Numbered from the stretch's first letter, positions 1 to 13,800 are shown. The stretch: 64,000 nucleotides of DNA from Branchiostoma floridae (GCF_000003815.2 NC_049982.1:11819097-11883096), one strand, 5' to 3'. Notes: generated by a model from the sequence alone, not told the origin. Made by a program: numbers and translations.

Positions 1-217
1 GAATAAAGTTATTTTCTTTTAGTATATTGAAACCTTCTGTAACACAAATGATAAAACTAAGAAAATAGGAAGCCTTTGGATTTGACCATACAAAGTTACA
101 ATACATCATGTGCCAAAATGTTTATTATGTCATTTTAATCTGAGTGACTGTCTTCCAAGCTTCCTTACTTTCATTCTCTTGACTGCAGAAATGGCAACTA
201 TCAAAGAGGTATACAAT

Positions 218-378
218 TCTGAATGAGATCGCAGGCCCAAAAGGTCTGAGGTTTAAACCCTGTCTTGTCACCGATCTTGTGCCCTTGGGAAAGGCACTTT
301 GCATGACTTTCCCCACTTCACTCAGGTGAAAATGAGTACCTAGCTTCAGCTACAGACGTCTCTCAGATAGGACGTTAA
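218..378 (+). repeat. tRNA-derived SINE fragment
   Basis: A B-box-like GGTTTAAACCC at about 251 is followed by the body seen in other copies here: CACCGATCTTGTGCCC, GGGAAAGGCACTTT, and TTCACTCAGGTGAAAATGAG. It matches the minus-strand SINE at 3023-3466 across most of its length. It sits in an intron of NOA1. Confidence 0.75.
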
Positions 379-480
379 GTAATGACTGCCATAATGATCA
401 ACATAATGATCGTGGGCACTAAAGGAAGGAAGAAAGAAAGAAAAAATGAAAAATTTCTTGTCACCTATAGCAAAAGGCAG

Positions 481-3400
481 AGGAGGTGTTCCAGCGTGCA
501 ACCATCTCCCAGTGGCCCGGCACGACCTTGAACCTGCTCCGTTTCCCCATGATCAACCCCACGCGGAAGGCGCGGCTGAGCACGCGGAAGAAGAGACTCT
601 GGGAGAGGAATAAGATGCTCAGGTCCAAGCCTACAAAACAGATGGAGCAGATGGAAAGGAAAGCCTATGTAGTTGGTAGGTGCATATACATGTACTGTAA
701 AAGGGGACGTGATTTGATTTTGTGGTGGGGAAAAAATGGATTGTTTGTGGTGGTTTTAAGTTCATGGTTGGAACTGCCATGTATGCTTTTACTGTAAAGA
801 GGAGATGTTTTAACTTTTAAGTTTGAGGTAAAGAAGTCACCTTGAAAATGCAAACATAGAATCACCACAAAAATTTTCCCTTTGTTGCGCTGTATTCAAG
901 TTCACAACCAATCATACTGATCTCTTGTCTTTTCATTTCAAAGAAGCTAATTTTCATCAAACCCTAGCTTCTTTGTTATTGTATCATTGATATTTGTAAT
1001 ATGCTCATTCTCTATTTAGAAGATCTTAATCAAACATGTTAACATTTTGGACTTCAGCAAAACCTTGCGCATGCAGCACAGACAGTCATGAGCAACCACA
1101 TTTTCACAACATACCCCTAGCACAACCTGAAGCAGTTCTTGGTACATGAAGTTGCTGACTGTGGGACTCTATTGTGTATTACAGGACATGTGGGGAGAAC
1201 AGATGGCCCAGAGCCGTTATACGAAGAAGAGACAGAACGAGAGCTTTCCTTCAGCACGTCTCTAAGGAAACTGTCTGGAGATCCAGACGATGGCTGGACC
1301 ATGGCAGAGGGAGACATGTTTCACAGACAGGAGCAGGAGGGGGAGGAAAGAGCGAAATCTAGCAGCCTGGCTCAGGCTTTTGAAGGAGGAAAGTGGGTGT
1401 GTGACACACCGGGGTACATCAATGATCAGCAGGTGAGGTGCAGAAAAGCAGCTACACACACATGTACAGACTGGTATTTGCACACACAAACCTATGCAGA
1501 CACACATATGCACACACATACACAAGCTGCATTTACCTAGAAGCTCAACTTACAACTTTTACTGTTTATCCACTTGCATTGTGCACCGGACAACCAATTC
1601 ATATTGAGCAACACAATCCTAAGCATAGCTCTGTGCTGTTTGTCATTTCAACATGATCACATACATCCTTGTGTTTGCTCCTGGTATGATAGATCCTGAA
1701 CCTGCTGACATCTGAGGAGTTAGAGAGGGTGGTCCCATCCAGACCCATCGTTCCCCGCACGGTCGTGCTCAAACCTGGTCACACCTTGTTTCTGGCTGCT
1801 CTGGGAAGAGTTGACTATGTGGAGGTAGGAAAGAGTACAGGCTTGTGTAACACTTGTTCAACTTTACCCATGGGGTAACCTACTTTAAAAACAGGGCATT
1901 GAGGGATATCAAGTCAACGGTGGTTTCAAACTCACATTTGTGGTCTGTCAACTTGATGCCCAGTTTTTTAAGTACAAAGGATGTATGTACAAGGATATGG
2001 GTGAACTGATGTTATTTGTACTGTAAGCATTTTTTGGATCAGCTGATCTGACCCTACCTTGCCATGTTGAACCTTAATATTGTCAGCTGGTGTTTATTCC
2101 AGACACATTTTCTTTTGAATCCTTGATAACCTTCATAAAGAATGTATGTGTGTACGTGTGTGTGTGTGTGTAAATGGCTGTGGACAGCATAAGTCTTATA
2201 AAGCTGGCCTATTTCATCACCTTGCCTTTTGGGTTTCCAGATTTTTTTTTTCTGATTTCTCCCGCCATAAGCCTGCGTGTCATTTTTCGTAAATAAATGA
2301 ACTGAAAATTGCCACATATCATGTAGCTTTTTTTCATTGTTGTGACAATGACATAATTGTTTTGACAGACAATTGTTTATGTAAGGCAAAGAGGAATTGT
2401 ACATTCACCCCCTCATGTGAAACTGTAATAAACTTGTATTCTGAATATCGGTAACTGTTATTTGGAAAGGCTTTCTCAGCACTGACAAGATCCTATCAAA
2501 AATCCAATTTCATCCATCCGGTCAGCTCCACTTTGATGTTATGGTTTGATCATTTTCAAAGGAGCAGACTTAACTCCATATGCTATGAAACACCTCAGGG
2601 CAGTTTTCTTTGATGCAAGATTTGAAAGGTCTCCTTTTTTTTCTTTATTACCAACTTAATTATCCTAAAGACGTCACAGCAGAGACATAACAAGTTTTAC
2701 ATGGTCCGTAATGAAATTTTATTGGCTGCACAACTACATAAGTACTAGTACATCACAAGGATACATCATTGAAGGTTAGACATCAAGGCAGTAAGGTTAA
2801 CCAGATAATAGTTACTCAGGCAACTGGATATGATTCTGGAAACAGCCGCAGGTTTCAGTTAGCATCTGCTGTGTTTCATTAGTGAAACTGGGTCGGATCT
2901 GATGATGAGCAGGTCTATAACTATAATAACAGTTGTTATTGGGTTAGCTTTTGCTTATAGACTTACTCTTCAACTGATCTTATTCTGTGTCATTAACGAA
3001 AGGCAGTAGATGCTGTCTGAAACATTGCATTGTATTGTATTGTATGGGCCGACTTCTCTCTCTTCGCAGCCAGGGGCTGAATTCGAGGAGCTCACAATAG
3101 GTGGGGCTAAGTCACAAGGGTCTGAAATGCCAGCCTGTATACAACGCCTAATGACCTCAATATGACAGTAATTGCCCCAGGTGTGGCCAGGGACTGTAGG
3201 TTTTGAACCACCCACACCGCACCATTGCACGTGTGGTGGGTTCTTTCACGTGCCCGGGGTATGGCTCACCCCAGACACGGGACCTCCATTTTATGTCCAA
3301 TCCGAGGGATGGCCCTAGCCGAAGCTAGGTACTAGTACTCATTTTCACCTGAGTAAAGTGAGGAAAGCCTTTCCCAAGGGCACAAGATCGGTGACACGCA

Positions 3401-6400
3401 GCTGGATTTGAACTCGAGCCCTATCGGCCCAGAGGCAAACACGCTGCCACTGCGCCACGCAATCTAACCATTTGATGATCACTGTTTCCAAAATCATATC
3501 CAGCTGCTTGAGTAACTATTATTGTATGTATGACAAGGATAGCTTTGAGATAGATGGCAGTGAGTGTAATTGAGTGAGCTAGTGAATGTATTATATATGA
3601 TATTGCAGTTCATGTTTTCCGTGTAGGGACTTAACTCCATTTTCCTGACCGTGTTTTCCTCGGGCGCTCTGCCGCTACACGTCTGTGCGCTGGAGAGGGC
3701 TGATGATTTATATGCAAGGCATGCTGGGAAAATCGACCTATTGAAGGTATGTGATGATTACAGTTTCAGGGTGGACGGGCAGCTAGCTAGGCTTGGAACT
3801 ACATTTACCCTGGATGCTCACATATAATGAGCATTCTTAAATGTCAATTACCATCTGAAGCCCTGATCATGTCCGTCGTACAATACACCTAAATTGCAGG
3901 CTAAACCCAAGTAAATCTTAAGCAAAATCAGATATCAACAAGTGTTGTGCCATGTTGAAAACTTTTCCAGTCTTGTACCGATTTTCATGCTGTGCATCCT
4001 TCAGCTGATCTGTAGGGCCCTGTCAGAGATGTTGTCCTGTTCCAGCCAGATAGTTGGCTGGCCTTCTATTCCCCTTGGTGGGGACAGGCTTCTTCTTTCA
4101 TGGACCCATCTCAAGCAAACTGTCGTCTTGGCAAACTGGCCACAGATACTGGCTCTAATCTGATCTGATTATATATTGTAGCATGCAGCATGTAGTAAGA
4201 CTTGTTGTTATGATGTATATGCTTAATTCTACTAGTACCAGACTAAACAGTAGCTTATTATTTACTGTGTACAGCTACAACCATGAGTAGATATTTTTGC
4301 TCTTTAGTAACATGTGTAGGCAAAATGTCTTTTAAGTACATGCTCGAGATGTACAAGTTCTGTGTGTATGACACATGACTTTCAGAATGTAACGTTACAT
4401 AATGCCTTCTAGAGTAACCACGCAGTGTTCCTGTTTGTTACATCCTGCCAAGGACGTTATCCTACAAAATGAAGAATGTTCTTTCATTTCACTCTGCATG
4501 ATACTCCCTTGCTGTATGCTTCATGACAATGAAACCACATCCTGTGGGTGGCTAAGAGCCTCATAATTGGAACCCTTTCAAACTGATTTAATGGTTCCCA
4601 ATTACCAGTTTGCAGGGCTATTGTATACTACAATGTAGTTTAAATGAGAAAGTGGAAAAAAGCACAAATCGTTGAACAGGTGGTCTAATTGATATAAAAA
4701 ATGGCCCTCAGGGAAGGCTTTTGTTCCTTGTCTCTTGATAAAAAATCCCCTCTGGCATTAATTATTGGTTCTTGCTTTTTGATTGGCCCACCTGTGCATC
4801 ATGTATATTGTCCTTTTGATACCCCTTTTTGGTCACATGGCAAGACATGAGTTGGAGCATTACAAGATAAGTTTTCCCTTAAAACAACTTTAATTTCTTA
4901 TTGAAAAGTTGCAGCAGTTGATTTACTTGTAGAAACCTGTGGCACAAACATCCCACTTAGATTTTTTTCCTAATAATTTGGAGAGGTCTTTGGGATGCAA
5001 GGTAAAAATGCAAATCTTGATTGAGGGTTAATAATAATAGTCCATTTCTTGGTTGTGCAAGTAGGTTTTCTTTCCCTTTCTCCATTGATCAAACCCTTGA
5101 AACCTTACCTCAAAGTTTGGCAAATATGTGCTTAAATGATTGGAAGTGATGGAAAGCATCACCTGTATTTTCACCCCTGTACTTGCTCAGGTGCCACTGG
5201 GAGGGGCTGAGCGGATGGAGTCCTTCCCCCCACTCCAGCCAACTGAAGTGACCATCACAGGTGTGGACAACAAGTTTAGTGCTGCAGACCTGGTGATGTC
5301 GTCAGCAGGTGCCTGTCCTTACCAACTTTTTACCTTCTTGTGAAAAACTTGACATTCTTGTGTATTACAGATCCTGAACCTGCTGACATCTGAGGAGTTA
5401 GAGAGGGTGGTCCCATCCAGACCCATCGTTCCCCGCACGGCCTGTCCTTACCAACTTTTTACCTTCTTGTGAAAAACTTGACATTCTTGTTAAAAAATAT
5501 TTTTGTATAGTATCAGGTTAACGCTGTGGAGTTGCGTGTGGCGTGACTGGTAGAGTATTAGGCGCAGAACCTACATAGAGGTCCTGGGTTCGATACCCGC
5601 CATGCCCCTTGTGTTGAGCCCTTGGAAAAGGCACCTAATACAAATTTCCCTGACAGTAGAGTGACACCCACTCAGCCTTCTAATCTTGGCTATTCTGTCA
5701 ATATTGTGCCAAAAACACACATTAATTTGGTGTGCCAATGGCCGCATGTACATGCTAACATTTGCTACTAAGAACAGTAGAATATAACATAAGCGTTACG
5801 ACTTATCATCCAAGTTATTCAAAACATCATTTACATGTATCTTTACATGCAGTAGGGTTTATAAGGGTTTTTATCAACCAAAATCCAACAGGTAAAATAT
5901 TAAAGCCGAAACATTCTGCAATACACTGCAAATATATATTAAAATCACCTTTATCATGGAGCTTTCATCAACAAAAGCTCCTTGATAAAAGCTTGCCTTT
6001 ATCAAACTCCCACTACATGTATCAAAGGAGCTTCACTTCCTGTCATTTACATTCTTCCTTTGTCTTTGTGAAAGAAATATATTGCATCAGATTTGAGATA
6101 TAACTTTAATACTCCTATCTTGCCTCAAGGTAAAGAAAATGGCCTCATCTATTTCTCCAGCTTCACATTCAGCAACTGTTTTTTCATCAAAACAGCCCCT
6201 TGTATCTCCCTTGGTACCAAACTAGGCCTCCTCATTTTCTTCTTCTCCACAAATGATACCCTTGTGGGCAGCCCATTAGGTTACGTGAGGATGTATGCAG
6301 GCGGCCCTGCTGGCCCTGCTGTATGTACATCCAGGCCATGCCATGAACTACATCACATATTGACTGGATGCTCTAACAAAAATTACATGGCTCCTCATCG

Positions 6401-8119
6401 AAAAACCTAAAAAAAAGTAGTTTATCAGTACACTCCTTTCACCTTATTTTGCAGTCCGTAGCAGATTTTCCTACCGGTATTCAGTTTAGGGATTTTGTTG
6501 GTGCTGATGCGTCATCTAGTATTAGATTAGAACATTGTTTATGACTGTCCATTGTCACTATGTGTATACCATGTACTTGCAATTAGCCCTCGGGCACGAA
6601 CTTGCAAATAAACTTCTATTATGAGCCATATTGTTTGGCAATCTGAATGCAAAAATAAATACCGTACAGAAACATGTGGGATGTCCCTGTAGCTCAACCA
6701 GTAGCAGCCTCACAGTTTTGTTTAGTCTTCTGGTTCCAATTAGTTAGTAACTGGGAGACCCCAGTTTTAATCCTGGGTAGGGCATCTTGGTTGGCACTGC
6801 AGCATCCTTTGGATTGGAAGTAAATTGGGAGTCCCATGTTGAGGAGATGCAGCCCTTCCTTATAAAAATACACCCAGCTACTGAAACAGCAAGGAAACTT
6901 GTTGCCCAATGTGCCACAAAGTAGTACAAAGAACAGAAACATATTCTCAATGAAATGTTCTCATTGGTAGATTTCACAGCTGTACAGAGGTCTTTTGTAC
7001 TTCAAGTTATTCACCACCCTTCTCAATGTAAAATCCGACAGGCTTTTTCACGAATGTTTAAGGCAATTGCATGTAGTAATATCTACTTGAGTGAATCCGA
7101 AACAAAATCATCCGAAAGAGGTTATTAGTGTTGACATACTAGTATCAGAATTGTGGGGTTTTTTGGTAACACACTTGGCTATACACTGTAATGTCATAAC
7201 ACAAGTTTTTTTCCCAACAATACTACAGTATATTTAAGTACATGTACATGATCGTGAAGCTGATACTGTAAGTGCAAATGGCGCTACCGCAAACTCAAAC
7301 CAGCACAAACACTACATTTTCCCTGTGGCCTCAGTGATACACCTGCACATATAGATAATGGATTAGATTAACTTTGAAGGCTAAATCCATAGCCAACTTG
7401 GGTTGCCTATTCAAATATCTATTTGTTGCTTTTAGTCATTAATGTGCCAAAGAACTACTGATGCAGCATGCTGAAAGCTATGGAAAGCAGACTGTCACGT
7501 GGCATTATCTTTCAGATGATTAAATGCATGACTTTTCATGATATTTTCATAACTTTTATATGAGACTAGCATTTGTTCAACCTCCAGAGTAGCTGTAGAG
7601 CAATGGTGATGAAGTATTTGTCCCCATAGAGTATTTGATGCATGGCTGTCTCCAGCTTTGAATTGTTTTCTTTCCAACTCATTGTTTGGGAACCCATGCT
7701 GTTGACTTTTGTTCTTAAATCTGTCATTTTAAACTGAGAAGTTTTATGTCGCAAAGTTTTTTTTTTATGGACTGGGTGAAATTCTTGTCCCAACAATCAA
7801 ATTTGAATCCCATGTGGAAGTGTTGTGTGCTGTAGACAGCCCAGATTTTATATGTTGAGAATATGTTGAAGTACAGACATGTAACATAGTTGTACCTGTT
7901 GCTATCTTAGGTTGGATTGCAGTGACTCCAGACAAGTGGACCACAGCCCAGTTGAGAGTGTACACACCAGGAGGCCTAGGCTTCCATCTACGCCCCAAAT
8001 CTCTCCTCCCAAATGCAGTCAACTTCAAGGGAAAGAGAATAAATGCATCGAGTTGTCGAGCGTTCTACCGTCCTATTGCAATACAGAGGATCAAGGAAAT
8101 CTCTCTAAAATATAAGTAG
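481..8119 (+). CDS. NOA1: NOA1 GTPase (mitochondrial ribosome-associated), 5' partial, six exons
   Basis: Exons by splice signal and phase: 481-675, 1185-1432, 1693-1824, 3627-3746, 5191-5308 and 7911-8119 (TAG stop). All junctions are GT-AG and keep one frame; the beginning lies left of the window. The first visible exon holds ATISQWPGTTLNLLRFP, the switch region that follows the P-loop in NOA1/YqeH-type circularly permuted GTPases. The second ends in the G3 motif (WVCDTPG). Later exons carry ILNLLTSEELERVVPSRPIV, the VPLGGAERM segment, and a C-terminal GWIAVTP...LRPKSLLPN block, in the order known for vertebrate NOA1. The family binds GTP in the mitochondrial matrix and supports mitoribosome assembly; the old nitric-oxide-synthase idea is discounted. 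The G4, G5 and G1 motifs are not visible because the 5' part is missing. No nearby gene suggests a shared role. Confidence 0.9.
3023..3466 (-). repeat. Near full-length tRNA-derived SINE
   Basis: Read on the minus strand, it opens with a tRNA-like head: an A box at GTGGCGCAGTGGC and a B box at GAGTTCAAATCC. A body of roughly 370 bp follows, and it ends in a short CAATA-type tail (about 3023-3045). It is the longest member of this SINE family in the window and serves as reference for the copies at 218, 9964, 11465 and 34750. It lies in the third visible NOA1 intron. Confidence 0.8.
5312..5490 (+). pseudogene. Displaced copy of a NOA1 exon fragment between 50-bp direct repeats
   Basis: Bases 5371-5440 repeat the first 70 bases of the NOA1 exon at 1693-1824 without a mismatch that I can see. 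They are preceded by a GTATTACAG acceptor-like string like the one before the 1185 exon. An identical 50-bp intron sequence lies on both sides (5312-5361 and 5441-5490). There is no donor GT at its end, and spliced after the 5308 donor it would meet a TGA within eight codons, so it should not be a working exon. Confidence 0.85.
5533..5745 (+). repeat. tRNA-derived SINE, second family
   Basis: The head has GTGGCGTGACTGGTAGAG (A-box-like) and GGGTTCGATACCCG (B box), followed by a CCCTTGGAAAAGGCACC body that resembles the other SINEs only in part. It lies in the last visible NOA1 intron. Confidence 0.65.
6672..6800 (+). repeat. Degenerate tRNA-derived SINE head
   Basis: GTCCCTGTAGCTCAACCAGT resembles a tRNA 5' end with A box, and GTTTTAATCCTGGG at about 6762 resembles a B box. 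The acceptor stem cannot be paired as in a working tRNA. Confidence 0.5.
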
Positions 8120-8344
8120 TAAGATAGCCTCAGTATTGTCAAGTGTAATTTTGCAAATTGTGGAAAGTATGCAAAAAGAAATGTTAGTGCCACAGAAAGC
8201 TGTATTTCAAATTAAACATACAAATTTCAGATGAGCTGAGTCCTTTACAGTGTGCTAGTATTTTTCTATTCCAGAGGGTGTCTTGCCTTTAATATTGTTT
8301 GTCAATTTAAAAAGATATATTTTGGGGCTTCTATCTTTTACAGC

Positions 8345-8350
8345 AATAAA
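8345..8350 (+). promoter_or_regulatory. Candidate polyadenylation signal of NOA1
   Basis: A canonical AATAAA lies about 226 bp after the NOA1 stop and is the first good candidate downstream. Confidence 0.55.
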
Positions 8351-9963
8351 GCTCAAAATCAGCAGAGATGTGTAATCAAAGCATGTGTATTCAACATTGT
8401 ACAAAAACTTGGCTCACGTGCCAGTTTTGGTCCATGAGTTGATCAAACCTCTCAGTCTGGTCTTATGCAGCTTGTACTTATTGTAAAGAAATGGTGCGTT
8501 AAGACATTTAGGCAGTTGTTACCAATTATGCAAAACAAACATAACGTTACAATATATATTACATGTACATGTAATTGTGTACTACAAAAAATACAAAGCA
8601 ACTGTCATTTTCCAGGATATTCATTGAATTCAGACAATCACTGAAAGGTGAAGGATATCTTAGAAAGGTGACTTTAAAGTTCTGATGAAGCTCTATGGAA
8701 TTAAAGAGGTTCAATCCATCTCTGAATGAATGTTATCAGTGAGATAATGAATACATGTATTGATAAGAAAGGTGGATTACATTTTGTATTGTGTATGAAT
8801 GGTTGAAATTCTCAGTGAGCCAAGTTTGTTTCAAACATGATTGTTCAGTTCTCCTTAAGCCCATAGCCTTTGGGTCTTACTATGTTTGAGACCAGGAGGC
8901 CAATCCGTGATTTACTTAGATTTATCAGCATTCTGGTTTCTATTGGTCCGGCGTCACCTTTCTGCTGATGTTCTGCTGCATCCATATTTGCTAAATGAGG
9001 GTTTTGTGGGTGTTTGACCCGTTGGTGGTTCTTGTATATATTCAGGCAGAGACTGTATGTGCTACTAGACAATCTATTCAGTAAAGTGTTAGTAGGGTAC
9101 AGTTCTGCGTGGGTGCTCAGTCCAGTGTCTGATGGGAAAGAGGTCGAGTGTCCTTCAAGGGTTGCTGTCTGAGCACATGCATATGTTGGACTAGTCTAAG
9201 TTACAGAGATTAAAGGGGTGTTAACGGCTATCTTACGTCTTGTAACAGTGGGATGTGTCTAAAACATAGGCAGATTTCTACGTAGTGTCACACTGATGCC
9301 GTGAATCATACCCAACTGTTGGTAGTACATGTTTACTGAGTCTTTAGATGAGCGGGAAATGCCGTATTTTGGAAGTGGATTTTGAAGTATTGATTTCTGG
9401 AGAATGTATTTTATTCAAACCATTCCAATCTCCCCGCCCTTTACTTTGAACAAACATTAGACGCAAGAAAGCTACCATTTGAACATACTGAAGCTTGACG
9501 TACAAATGTACTTACAGTAATCACAAAGCCCAAGTATACTGTATAGCAATGATGTTATATTGTCCTTACGAATCGAAATCAGCTGCAGATTCCAAAACAT
9601 ATCCATTGATCTGAGGGTAGGCTTTGTCCAGACGAATATAACTTTTTTAATATCGTTGTGAGTCCCAAATATTTTGAAGTGCATAAATCTCTCAATCATC
9701 ATCATTGGTCGACGTGCTTTAAGCTTACACACAACGGGGTTATACCTCCCCTTACTGGCTGACATACCCTTTCCCTGGCTAATTACAAGACGGGTATGCA
9801 CCAGGTCTCCCGTCCAAAATTCTTTGTATACATCATCGTATATAGCAGGATATCTCAGTTGTTTCAAATATGAAATTCATGTACATAGTGACACGTGACA
9901 ACCCCTGTGTTGCACATATGCATCTGTTTAAATTACCCAAAAACGTTAGCAATTCCACCAGTG
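8351..9963. other. Intergenic stretch between NOA1 and the first opsin
   Basis: There is no gene I can support. A 131-codon frame lies on the minus strand at 9472-9867, but it has no recognisable domain, splice partner or family resemblance. I see no clear repeat element. Confidence 0.5.
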
Positions 9964-10168
9964 AGATCGCGTGGTGCAATCGGCAGCGCCTAAGGCTCAC
10001 GCCCAAAAGGTCCTGAGTTCGAACCCTGCCATGTCACCGATCTTGGGAAAGGCACTTTAGACGGCTTTCCTCACTTCACTCAAGTGAAATAAGTACCATT
10101 CACCCGGACTCCAGGAAGAATAGTGACGAATCAGTCACTAATGGAGATCCTAATTAAAACCAAAACCA
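9964..10168 (+). repeat. tRNA-derived SINE
   Basis: The head has GCGTGGTGCAATCGGCAG (A-box region) and GAGTTCGAACCCTG (B box). It then shares the CACCGATCTTGGGAAAGG body with the other copies and ends in an AAAACCAAAACC tail. Confidence 0.8.
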
Positions 10169-10741
10169 GTAGCTGTGCAGCTGTAAAAGCGCAATCTCAT
10201 CCTGTACCACATAGTCTTTTAGGCTAAAATGAACCAAACCACTTCAATTGAATTAAATATGCTGCATCCCATTGATCTGCATTAGGAATACTTGCTTTTA
10301 TGTTATGTTTATTATCATTAATTATAATTATTATCATAATTCATTATAACGTTAATCATCATTTTGTAATCAAACTCATTGATGAGCTCATTGCAAAACG
10401 CAAAAGTGCCTGGTCACGTTGCCGGACACGTGGATTTCACTTTACTTTCTACTTGTAACTATGTAACGGTACGGTATAACGTATGCTGAACACGTACTCA
10501 TACCGATACATGATGGCATCCATACTTTGTCTTTAATCACTGACTACATCATCACGTCAGTGTTGGTTCAAATCGTGAACACAGCGATTTACCTCCTGTC
10601 TTTCTCTCATTCACATCAGCTTACATAGCCTGCACCTTTAGTAAAAGTGCCTGAAAGATAGGTCAGGCACATACTAATAGATATCTAATTCCTCTACTTG
10701 TATAACATTGGGGTTGTCGCCCCGCCTACCTGCCCTGGCGC

Positions 10742-10862
10742 CAATGACATCGCCACCGTTTATTGGCCCGTGAGTCTTGACGTTTTTACGGGAGCTCTGA
10801 ACTGGACCTGGCGGTTTCTCCTGTACATCCCACTCCCGGCCGGACGGCGCGCCAGCCTAGTC
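10742..10862 (+). promoter_or_regulatory. Conserved leader directly upstream of opsin A
   Basis: These 121 bp match 27013-27133 upstream of opsin B with three differences by eye, and similarity stops abruptly at the left edge. The frame is open through it in A, but in B the same frame meets a TAA with no ATG before the shared ATG. I therefore treat it as 5' UTR or promoter-proximal sequence. No TATA box is evident. Confidence 0.6.
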
Positions 10863-13800
10863 ATGAACGCCTCTCCCAGCTCCTGGCTGCCGAGCAGAGA
10901 GCTGTTCACGGACAGCCCGGAGAACTCCAGCGAGTGGCCGTGGACGGACGGACCGACACAAGAGTCCTGTTCCGACGATGAGTCTGTCGACCCTATCGGC
11001 TACCATGCCTACCTTGCAGTCGCGATCTATCTCACCCTTCTTGGTAAGTTGGATTTATTTACTACTACTATTAAGTTAGATTTATAAAATTGCTGCTGCT
11101 ACACAGTGATTCTCAATCATCTGAAAAAATGTGTTCTTATAGATGACGCCCAGTTTGTGCGGGTTGTTTTGTGTATGATGTAACATGGTACTTCACTTCA
11201 TGGTAATATAAAGCTAACGCCATGAAGCAGATGGTTGAAGCTGCGAAAATATGCAATTTTTTACATCTTTGCTTTCAGACATGCTAAGACAATGTGCTAC
11301 TAGCACTCAAGTTTAGTAACTTATTTTAACGGTGCCACAAACAACGAGCAGACAGATTAGGTAACTTGGACTTTTTCAGGCCGTTAGGGCACAGTATTAG
11401 AAGGCGAAGCCTTTCAGCACCTTTTACCTCCCTAACCGAAGACAGGTACGCATTTTAACACCTGGGTGGAGTGGGGGAAAGGCCTGTAAAGTGCCTTCCC
11501 TAAGGGTACAAGATCAGTGACGTGGCAGCATTCGATGTTCCGTGATGGGTTCTGAGTCGAACATGCGCCACATGATCCCACAAATTTGCAATTGATTAAC
11601 GACATCGAAAAAGGTGATCGCTGTTACGGCGATTGAAAATTCAGTGTTTCATTTATATTGTGAATTGACCAATTACGAGTTCCCTTCCCATCCTGCGGTG
11701 GAAAATTACTCGCGTGCACAACGCACGTCTGGAGGATGGCTTTAGAGTTGCCGGAAGATGGCTTTAGAGTTGCCACCTTATTTTAGTCGATCTTGCCCAC
11801 TCGAAAGAAAAGGGAATTAACCTTTCCCGATACAGCTTTTCATGGCCTTTTACTTCACCGCCTTTATCGAAAGGGGCAGGGACGAGTGGATCAAATATTA
11901 CAGCCCAGTCTTATGCAGCGTGTACCTACTATACAGATGTAGTGTTATGATTAAAGGTGGTTTACAGATGTGGAACAAACAGAAACAATATTGACCTTTT
12001 TAACCTCCTTACTTCCAGTTGGATATGTAAAGGGCCAAAGTGTTGAAACTCTGGTCCTGTCGTTTCGTTCCCCAGGATGCCGTCAATCTCAAAGTGTACA
12101 TATATATGAGTAAAAAAATATACATGTGTGGTCACGCAGAATCTTAAGATGCCGTGTAAGCCTCCCATCCATTAAAAGGACACCAGCCACGCACACCTTT
12201 GATCACTCATTGCGTGCTAGTTTGGTTTACACTATATTCCTTCCATTAAGGACTTTCCCGGGTGGGAAAAAATGCAACAAATGGGTGTGATAAAATGCAA
12301 CTCTGATGATTCTGTAAGTACCTATCTGAGGAATGATATATGCACAGTCATGGACCACTGATTACACCGAACACTGAATCAGACATGGAAGCCCTACTGG
12401 AAAAGCAATGACTTATCCTAGTTATGCCAGGTGGGAACTAAGGTCCCCTTTTCACCAGACGGCGATAGGTGAGCGACCCTGCAGCGACCGAAATTGAATT
12501 TGTGTGTCCCTTGATCCCTCATGTACTAATATGTAAGATCTTAGAGTATAACCTAAAGGAAAGCGAAACTCACGAAACGTAAGAAAAATTGTTCTTTATC
12601 TATGAAATTTGATGAGCGATGTCTGAAATGTTTGGTCTCTTAATTAGCGACTAGCGGACAGGGTTTGTAACACACGTTTGCGGGCATGTGTCGTCCTGCT
12701 GCCTTTGTATGCCAAGACCTAAGCGCCATCATTCATATCGGCCCTGCACACCGTTATCTCTTTGGACATGATTCATGACACAATAAGCCCCTTACGTGAG
12801 CAGTATAATTACGCTAAATCCTGTCCATTGACGTTTGCTTCGACCAACATTCTTTCTTGATGGGGTAAGATCGACCGCGTTGAGATGGAAAATACAACTT
12901 TACAAGCACCTATCGGACAAAATCTTGATATTTACATGATATCATTATTTTCATAATTAGAACGTATATCTGTTGAAAATTAGTCTGCGGCAGCCCAGGT
13001 TTTCATTAAAAACCTAGCTATATATAGGCTAGCGCTGCCCGCAGACCAATTTCCAACAGATATGCAAGCTGCATCGGACTGGACTGTAAAGTTTGATCCA
13101 CTCGTCCTGCCCTTTTCGATAAGTGCTTATAAATGTATCGTTAACATGACATAATGTGACCTTCGGCTTTACGTTCCATCTGAAAAGAAGCTGTTTAGTG
13201 TCTTTCCAAAGGGCACAACATCGAGGATTGCCCAGAACAGAACCTTTATTAGGTTATATGTCAATTACCCTATCCACAACACCAGCTTGCGTCTTAAAGT
13301 TTTGTATGTTTTCCAGAAAAATGCTTCACTTCTAACTAGATACAGTGTGATTTTATTTCAAGAATCTTCTGTAATCGCAAACGTTAGTGCCATGTAATCC
13401 GGTGGCGTGGGGAAATTTGAACATCCATTCCGAATATGATGATACACATGTATCTTAGGAACAATATGATACAACTGTACCAGGGCATTTTGTATCAGTA
13501 GTTGTTCGAATTAAACTCACACACTATCGAAGAACATACCAAAATCATTACGGTTCGTCAACACGTTCTTGAGTTATCCCCCTCTCAACATTATATTGAA
13601 ACAAAATCGGCACCTGCAGTTCCAAAAAGCCGCTAGCTGGCCTTAACTTACGGCACTTACTCTCTGTCCGTAGTGCTATCTACCACTGAACTCACGGCCA
13701 CAGCATGGCTAGAATACGAGATATAAAAAACGGATTTTCCGCTGCAGTACCTCAGAAAGCCACTAAGGGCGCCCATTATCAAACCTGACCTTTATTTTCC

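Noticed and set aside
5371-5440. An additional NOA1 exon
   Set aside because: It has no donor site, breaks the frame, and duplicates an exon already present upstream.
9472-9867. A 131-codon gene on the minus strand
   Set aside because: It has no recognisable domain, splice partner, promoter or paralogue. It could be real, but I cannot support it.
9964-10036. Functional tRNA genes at SINE heads (also 3400-3466 and 5537-5605)
   Set aside because: A and B boxes are present, but acceptor and anticodon stems do not pair, and each is continuous with a SINE body.
10698-10862. A longer opsin A starting at the ATG at 10698, adding 55 residues
   Set aside because: The paralogue has the same leader but no ATG in frame before a stop, and 10863/27134 is the shared start. 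The conserved leader can be explained by conversion of non-coding sequence.
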